A stretch of 10,611 bases of DNA from an uncultured beta proteobacterium (GTDB lineage: Bacteria > Pseudomonadota > Gammaproteobacteria > Burkholderiales > Burkholderiaceae_C). The translations under genes were made by a program, and so were the position numbers. Under the pieces are notes generated by a model. The model was not told the origin of the DNA. It ran no database searches and worked only from the letters and a program-made list of their open reading frames with translations. Positions within the stretch are counted from its first letter, which is position 1. Every line of letters starts with the position of its first letter. The DNA is taken from contig CAIYNH010000992.1 in assembly GCA_903927495.1 (NCBI GenBank), positions 1-10,611 of the forward strand, given 5' to 3'. Shown here one piece after another: positions 6,715 to 10,611 of this stretch.

Positions 6715-7179
6715 ATGGCGATTGATCAACCTTCCCTCAAAGCTCGGGCCTTGCGCTTACTGAGTGCTCGTGAGTACTCACGCACCGAGCTTGAGCGCAA
6801 ACTGGCGTATTTTGAAGAAGTTCCCTGCAGTTTGGCCTTGGTGCTCGATGACTTGCAGGGGAAAGGTTTCATCAGTGAGCACAGGGTGGCTGATTCCGTG
6901 CTGAACCGGCGCGCGGCCAAACTGGGCGTGTCTCGTATTAGTCAAGAGTTGCATAGCAAAGGTTTGACACCAGAGGTGATATCCGAGGCGCTGATGGGAT
7001 TGCAAGCGACGGAACTGGAACGTGCCCGATTGGTCTGGCAGAAGAAATTTGGCCAGACGGCTACCGATGCGAAAGCCACCGCCAAACAAATGCGCTTCTT
7101 GGCTGCACGCGGGTTTAGTGGCGATGTGATTCGACGGGTGGTCAAGATTTGCCCAGAAAACGACATGACTGACGGTTGA
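6715..7179 (+). CDS. recX: Regulatory protein RecX
   Basis: Binds RecA filaments and limits their growth and co-protease activity. The 154-residue all-helical protein has the RecX repeat pattern: ARALRLLSAREYSRTELERK (starting near residue 10), LDDLQGKGFISEHRVADSVL, RRAAKLGVSRISQELHSKG, and the C-terminal KQMRFLAARGFSGDVIRRVV. Start ATG 6715 has an AGAGG site (6704-6708) at good spacing. The gene sits 67 bp after recA, the usual partner arrangement, and probably shares its SOS control. Its stop is only 37 bp before the restriction endonuclease gene, and no terminator separates them. Confidence 0.95.
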   Translation: MAIDQPSLKARALRLLSAREYSRTELERKLAYFEEVPCSLALVLDDLQGKGFISEHRVADSVLNRRAAKLGVSRISQELHSKGLTPEVISEALMGLQATELERARLVWQKKFGQTATDAKATAKQMRFLAARGFSGDVIRRVVKICPENDMTDG

Positions 7180-7188
7180 TGCAAAATT

Positions 7189-7208
7189 CAAAGAACTCTT
7201 TGTACAAA
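7189..7208. promoter_or_regulatory. Overlapping dyads upstream of the restriction endonuclease gene
   Basis: CAAAGAACTCTTTG (7189-7202; arms CAAAGA/TCTTTG around a 2-base centre) overlaps a perfect 10 bp palindrome TTTGTACAAA (7199-7208). They share half-site TTTG, giving three alternating CAAA/TTTG half-sites that end 8 bp before the ATG. A 2-base loop is too tight for a hairpin, so a protein-binding operator is the more natural reading. No controller gene is present in the cassette. The binding protein, if any, is unknown. Confidence 0.4.
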
Positions 7209-7216
7209 AAATTTAC

Positions 7217-8299
7217 ATGTCAATATCCACTGTGCCCTCTTTGTTTGGCATTTCCAGAAGCAATCGAAATTTTTCTGATCCCTATTACTGGGGCAAGAAT
7301 CAGTTCAATTCTGCTTTTCCTGTGGCCTTGGCTTGTTACATGCGTTCCCTCGGAACTTCTTTGAACTATGTCAAATTCAAAGATGTCATGCACACCGAAG
7401 TAGTGGAGCTGGCTGTCAGTGATCTCTTTGGCAGTTCTGAGACCAATGAAAAGCTGTACTTTTCCTTTGAAACCCGTTTTGATCACTTTCGCTCATTTGT
7501 GCACGATGAATTACCCGCCATTGATTTGGTGATCGGAGCGGGTAATCCAGTTCAGCAAATACGGCCAATCGAAATCAAACTGACAACCCTGCCAGACAAC
7601 ACCACAGAAGCCTGCGCAGAAGATAAATATGGTGCCGAATTGGTGATTCGCTCCGCGACCACTCGCTACATGGCTCTTTCCATGTCCCAAGCAGTTAATG
7701 CACATCAAAGTCGCGTGCGAGAAATTTTTGAGCCAGTTTGTGCTCGTATTCGAAATTGGGATTCAAAGGCGGAAATGACAACTATTTTGGGAAAATCCGT
7801 CAGTGCGCTGGAGTTGTTTTTGACCGAATTCAAGCATTTGCAAACCCCATTGTTAATGCAGCCAATTTGGAAAACAGTTGGCAAATCACCAGTCTTGGCA
7901 GCGAACTGTCTGGACATTTTTGTTTGGAGTGACTTTGCGTTAACGCACCTATTTTTAGAGTCAGCGCGAAATCCGCGCGAACTTCAGTCGATTTCACGCT
8001 ACGGGCGTGCAACGCTTCGTTTGATAAGGTTTTTATACGAGCGCTCCAAATCAGACAAGGTATTTCAAGCCCCCATCTACGATGGCATGACCTTTGACAC
8101 TCAGAACGACAAAGAATTTGCCATCTCAGGTACCCGGTCACGTGAGTTAATGGCTTGTCCACGTCTTGTTAAGCCGGTTATTACCAAAGATGAAATCAAA
8201 AATATCATTCTCGGCGGTGGGCAAAAATTTCTTAGTCCTGAGCGACGTTTCGATGCTATTTTGTATTTTTCAACAGACTTATTTGGGGCAAAGACATGA
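7217..8299 (+). CDS. Type II restriction endonuclease, HindVP-like (predicted GRCGYC)
   Basis: A 360-residue endonuclease that would cut unmethylated DNA and is the toxic half of a restriction-modification pair. It resembles the HindVP family, which I recognise from the N-terminal PSLFGISRSNRNF (7-19) and WGKNQFNSAFP (25-35) and from LPDNTT...YGAELVIR (125-145). A PD-(D/E)xK catalytic centre is visible: Asp103 in LPAIDLV and Glu119-x-Lys121 in PIEIKLT. HindVP and HgiDI cut GRCGYC, so this target is predicted by family and not proved. ATG 7217 is the only suitable start, though it lacks a Shine-Dalgarno sequence. The stop overlaps the methyltransferase start by ATGA. Base composition is A/T-richer than the neighbours (one line counted by hand: 40% GC against 57% in recA), which suggests acquisition. 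The frame is intact. Confidence 0.87.
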   Translation: MSISTVPSLFGISRSNRNFSDPYYWGKNQFNSAFPVALACYMRSLGTSLNYVKFKDVMHTEVVELAVSDLFGSSETNEKLYFSFETRFDHFRSFVHDELPAIDLVIGAGNPVQQIRPIEIKLTTLPDNTTEACAEDKYGAELVIRSATTRYMALSMSQAVNAHQSRVREIFEPVCARIRNWDSKAEMTTILGKSVSALELFLTEFKHLQTPLLMQPIWKTVGKSPVLAANCLDIFVWSDFALTHLFLESARNPRELQSISRYGRATLRLIRFLYERSKSDKVFQAPIYDGMTFDTQNDKEFAISGTRSRELMACPRLVKPVITKDEIKNIILGGGQKFLSPERRFDAILYFSTDLFGAKT

Positions 8300-9285
8300 G
8301 TTTGAAAGTCGCTGATTTTTTTGCTGGCGGCGGCGGTCTGAGTTTGGGTTTTCAGCAGGCTGGCTTTAATATGGTCTGTGCGGTTGAAAATTGGCAACCA
8401 GCTTTGGCTGTTTACCGAGCCAATTTTTTGGAACATCCTGCTATCTCCATAGACTTATCTAATGAATTTGAAGCATTGCGATTACTGGATGAATTTAAAC
8501 CCGATGTCGTAGTAGGTGGCCCGCCTTGTCAAGATTTTTCAAGTGCGGGAAAGCGTGATGAAGCGGGTGGGCGAGCCAGCTTGACCATCAACTATGCCAA
8601 TGTGATCTCAAACTATAGACCTATCTTTTTTGTCATGGAAAATGTTGCGCGTGCTGCCAATTCAAAAGCCTATCGAGTAGCCTTGGATATATTCAAGCGG
8701 GCTAATTACGGCTTGACGATTCGGTTGCTCGATGCCGCTCATTGTGGTGCACCACAAACACGCAAGCGATTGTTTGTGATTGGTCAACTTGGCGGGAGAG
8801 ACGGGTTTTTGGACAATTCATTGGCGAGTGGTTTAAGCGATCAACCTATGACGCTGCGGCAGTATTTTAAAAATTGCCTGCCATTTGACCACTATTATCG
8901 ACATCCGAGGTCGTATGCGAGACGGGCCGTTTTTAGCATTGACGAGCCAAGCCCTACCATCCGCGGTGTCAATCGACCGATCCCAAAAGGTTATCTTGGT
9001 CACGCCGGTGACCCAGTGCCAATTGGTCCAAATATGCGCTCACTCACCACGCAAGAGCGGGCCTTAATTCAGACTTTTCCACTGGATTTTCAGCTTCCCG
9101 GCTCTAAATCGGATGTCGAACAAGTTATTGGCAACGCTGTGCCCGTCAAACTTGCAGAATATGTTGCTCGTCGGCTTATCAGTTACATCCAAGCACTTGA
9201 TAACCAAGGCGAGCTTTTAATGCCGTGCCAATTGTTTGAGTCAAAGTCCAAAACTGCTACAAAATACTTTGCTTCGATCCCCTAA
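8296..9285 (+). CDS. DNA (cytosine-5)-methyltransferase, partner of the HindVP-like endonuclease
   Basis: Transfers methyl from S-adenosylmethionine to C5 of cytosine in the recognition site, protecting the host from the adjacent endonuclease. All core motifs are present over 329 residues: I DFFAGGGGLSLGF (7-19), IV GGPPCQDFS (74-82) with catalytic Cys78, VI ENV (115-117), VIII QTRKRLFVIG (154-163), IX RSLTTQERALIQTFP (248-262) and X GNAVPVKLAEYVA (279-291). The target-recognition region, about 165-245, is short, in keeping with a single-specificity enzyme. Its ATG lies inside the endonuclease stop (ATGA), so translation is probably coupled. A/T-rich like its partner (two lines counted by hand: 50% and 42% GC). 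It ends 6 bp from the convergent argC stop. No vsr mismatch-repair gene accompanies it. Confidence 0.95.
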   Translation: MSLKVADFFAGGGGLSLGFQQAGFNMVCAVENWQPALAVYRANFLEHPAISIDLSNEFEALRLLDEFKPDVVVGGPPCQDFSSAGKRDEAGGRASLTINYANVISNYRPIFFVMENVARAANSKAYRVALDIFKRANYGLTIRLLDAAHCGAPQTRKRLFVIGQLGGRDGFLDNSLASGLSDQPMTLRQYFKNCLPFDHYYRHPRSYARRAVFSIDEPSPTIRGVNRPIPKGYLGHAGDPVPIGPNMRSLTTQERALIQTFPLDFQLPGSKSDVEQVIGNAVPVKLAEYVARRLISYIQALDNQGELLMPCQLFESKSKTATKYFASIP

Positions 9286-9291
9286 GTAATA

Positions 9292-10236
9292 TCAATCAGG
9301 GTAAATACCCAGCATCAACTTCAGGTTTTGTACGGCGGCACCGCTGGCACCTTTACCCAGATTGTCCAGCCGCGCGACCAGCACGGCGTGCTGGAAACTG
9401 TCGCTGGCCTCAAGATTGCCAAATACCCGCAGCTCAAGTCTATTTGTGCCAGCCAGTGCTACCGCATCGAGTTTGTTGTCCTGGGTTGCAGGCATCACGC
9501 TGACCCATTCGCTGCCAGCGTAATGCGCTGCCAGGGTTGCCTGTAGATCTTGCACGCTGGGATGGCCGGGTAGCAGGTCCAGATGCAGCGGCACCTGCAC
9601 CAGCATGCCCTGCCTGAAATTCGCGACGCAGGGAACAAACAACGGTCGGCGTGTCAAGCCGGTGTAATGCATGATCTCGGGAATGTGTTTGTGATTCAAG
9701 CCTAATGCATACAACTCAAGCGCCGGCGCATTGCCCTGCTCATAGGCTTCGATCATGGGACGACCACCGCCTGAGTAGCCACTGATCGCCGGCAAGCACA
9801 GTGGAAAATCAGCCGGAATCAGTCCGGCATCGATCAGCGGACGAATCAGCGCAATAGCTCCGGTCGCGTAGCAACCCGGATTGGCCACGCGGCGCGCAGT
9901 TTCGACAGCTTGGCGGTGCCCTGGCGCCAGTTCGGGAAACCCATAAACCCAGCCCGACTGGGTTCGGTGGGCTGTGGATGCATCAATAACCTTTGGACCT
10001 AATTGGCCTGTGGCGCTTTCCATCTGGTCGATTGAAGCTACTGATTCAATAGCAGCTTGATCATGCAGACACAATATGACGATATCTGCTTGGGTCATCA
10101 GCTCACGCTTGGCTTGGGCATCTTTGCGCAACTGTGGCGCAATACTGAGGACCTCAACACCAGCCAGGTTCTGAAGTTGTTCCCGTATTTGCAAACCGGT
10201 GGTTCCGGCTTCGCCGTCGATGAAAACTTTTTGCAT
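9292..10236 (-). CDS. argC: N-acetyl-gamma-glutamyl-phosphate reductase, type 2 (short form)
   Basis: Third step of arginine biosynthesis: NADPH-dependent reduction of N-acetylglutamyl phosphate to the semialdehyde. The 314-residue length and the opening [18 protein letters not shown] match the short 'uncommon' ArgC family. Visible: the nucleotide-binding GEAGTTG (8-14), VIDASTAHR (83-91), catalytic Cys122 in NPGCYATG (119-126), SGYSGGGR (152-159), NHKHIPEI (181-188) and [13 protein letters not shown] (292-304). I start at the ATG at 10236. The frame stays open another 22 codons upstream, but that extension (hydrophobic, [11 protein letters not shown]) is unlike the family and lies in the intergenic spacer. 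The ribosome site is weak (AGAG). It is convergent with the methyltransferase and divergent from sucC. No other arginine gene is in the window. Confidence 0.93.
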   Translation of the reverse strand: MQKVFIDGEAGTTGLQIREQLQNLAGVEVLSIAPQLRKDAQAKRELMTQADIVILCLHDQAAIESVASIDQMESATGQLGPKVIDASTAHRTQSGWVYGFPELAPGHRQAVETARRVANPGCYATGAIALIRPLIDAGLIPADFPLCLPAISGYSGGGRPMIEAYEQGNAPALELYALGLNHKHIPEIMHYTGLTRRPLFVPCVANFRQGMLVQVPLHLDLLPGHPSVQDLQATLAAHYAGSEWVSVMPATQDNKLDAVALAGTNRLELRVFGNLEASDSFQHAVLVARLDNLGKGASGAAVQNLKLMLGIYPD

Positions 10237-10285
10237 AATGAACTCTAATCTTGAAAAGAATGCCGCTTGTAAGCCTAGAAAAAGA

Positions 10286-10307
10286 ATGATACGACTCACC
10301 ATGATAC
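10286..10307. repeat. Direct repeat ATGATAC in the argC/sucC divergent spacer
   Basis: ATGATAC occurs at 10286-10292 and 10301-10307, a 15 bp period. Read on the minus strand each copy includes TATCAT, a fair -10 for argC, but no good -35 is placed for it. It may be a regulatory half-site pair or chance. Elsewhere in 10237-10407 I find only the sucC ribosome site and no convincing sucC promoter. Confidence 0.3.
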
Positions 10308-10407
10308 AGTCCGACGCTGCATCGTACGGGGCTCTTTTTATTGTTCGGCTGGTCAGCTGGACAGTTCAAATAGCCATCCACCCCCCTCCATTCCTGAGAG
10401 AGAGCTC

Positions 10408-10611
10408 ATGAAGATTCACGAGTACCAAGGCAAGGAAATCTTGCGTCAGTTTGGCGTGCCTGTCCCCCGCGGCATCCCAGCATTCACCGTTCAAGAGGCG
10501 GTGGAAGCCGCTCAAAAACTGGGCGGCCCTGTGTGGGTGGTGAAAGCCCAAATTCACGCAGGTGGCCGAGGCAAAGGCGGCGGCGTGAAAGTGGCCAAGA
10601 CCATCGACGAC
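10408..10611 (+). CDS. sucC: Succinyl-CoA synthetase beta subunit, first 68 residues (partial)
   Basis: ADP-forming succinate-CoA ligase beta chain, which couples succinyl-CoA cleavage to ATP synthesis in the TCA cycle together with SucD. The N-terminus [20 protein letters not shown] is the near-invariant SucC start. [19 protein letters not shown] (43-61) contains the ATP-grasp nucleotide-binding lysine and Gly-rich loop. ATG 10408 is preceded by a purine-rich GAGAGAGAG ribosome site. The gene continues beyond the right edge, where sucD is expected. In related comamonads, from memory, sucC follows recX directly, which makes the 7180-10236 interval look inserted. Confidence 0.96.
   Translation, partial: MKIHEYQGKEILRQFGVPVPRGIPAFTVQEAVEAAQKLGGPVWVVKAQIHAGGRGKGGGVKVAKTIDD

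Noticed and set aside
7176..7364. Small open frame overlapping the recX stop (TGATG) and running into the endonuclease gene
   Set aside because: It starts attractively at the recX stop, but it lies in a different frame from the endonuclease. Its product looks like a frame-shifted shadow with no family features.
8101..8436. 111-codon minus-strand open frame across the endonuclease/methyltransferase junction
   Set aside because: It is tempting as an antisense antitoxin-like gene, but no ribosome site or protein family is visible and both sense genes are intact.
7180..9291. Insertion-sequence or integron ends around the R-M cassette
   Set aside because: I found no transposase, integrase or convincing terminal or target-site repeats at the borders.

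Overview
The window reads as a stretch of chromosome from a betaproteobacterium, most likely order Burkholderiales and probably a Comamonadaceae relative (Rhodoferax/Polaromonas type). This rests on protein style, GC-rich housekeeping genes and the gene order topB / SET protein / birA / SPOR protein / two-component system / recA / recX / sucC. The genus is an inference and cannot be proved from the window.

Layout. At 1-661 (minus) is the N-terminal third of DNA topoisomerase III (topB), running off the left edge. A 99 bp divergent spacer with a GC-rich hairpin and alternating purine-pyrimidine tracts separates it from a plus-strand cluster: a small SET-domain methyltransferase-like protein (761-1237), a biotin-protein ligase without a DNA-binding domain (birA, 1241-2035) and a membrane-anchored SPOR-like protein (2048-2701). 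These converge, with only 5 bp between, on a minus-strand regulatory block: MarR-type regulator (5411-4938), OmpR-type response regulator (4857-4183) and TctE-type sensor kinase (4161-2707). The MarR gene diverges from recA (5565-6647). The shared spacer holds a near-palindromic site next to the marR start and a good LexA box before recA. recX follows (6715-7179).

Directly after recX, with no convincing promoter or terminator in the 37 bp gap, lies a clearly A/T-richer two-gene Type II restriction-modification operon. It encodes a HindVP-family restriction endonuclease (7217-8299) overlapping by 4 bp a DNA cytosine-5 methyltransferase (8296-9285). By family the predicted target is GRCGYC. It ends 6 bp from a convergent type-2 argC (10236-9292). 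sucC begins at 10408 and leaves the window on the right.

How the parts fit. recA and recX are the SOS recombinase and its modulator under LexA control. The restriction-modification pair looks like an acquired defence cassette lodged downstream of recX, where SOS-driven read-through could reach it. The other genes are core housekeeping or local regulators. I do not see a wholly new system. The most interesting points are the position of the restriction operon behind an SOS operon, the overlapping dyads in front of its endonuclease gene, the MarR operator, and the bacterial SET protein.
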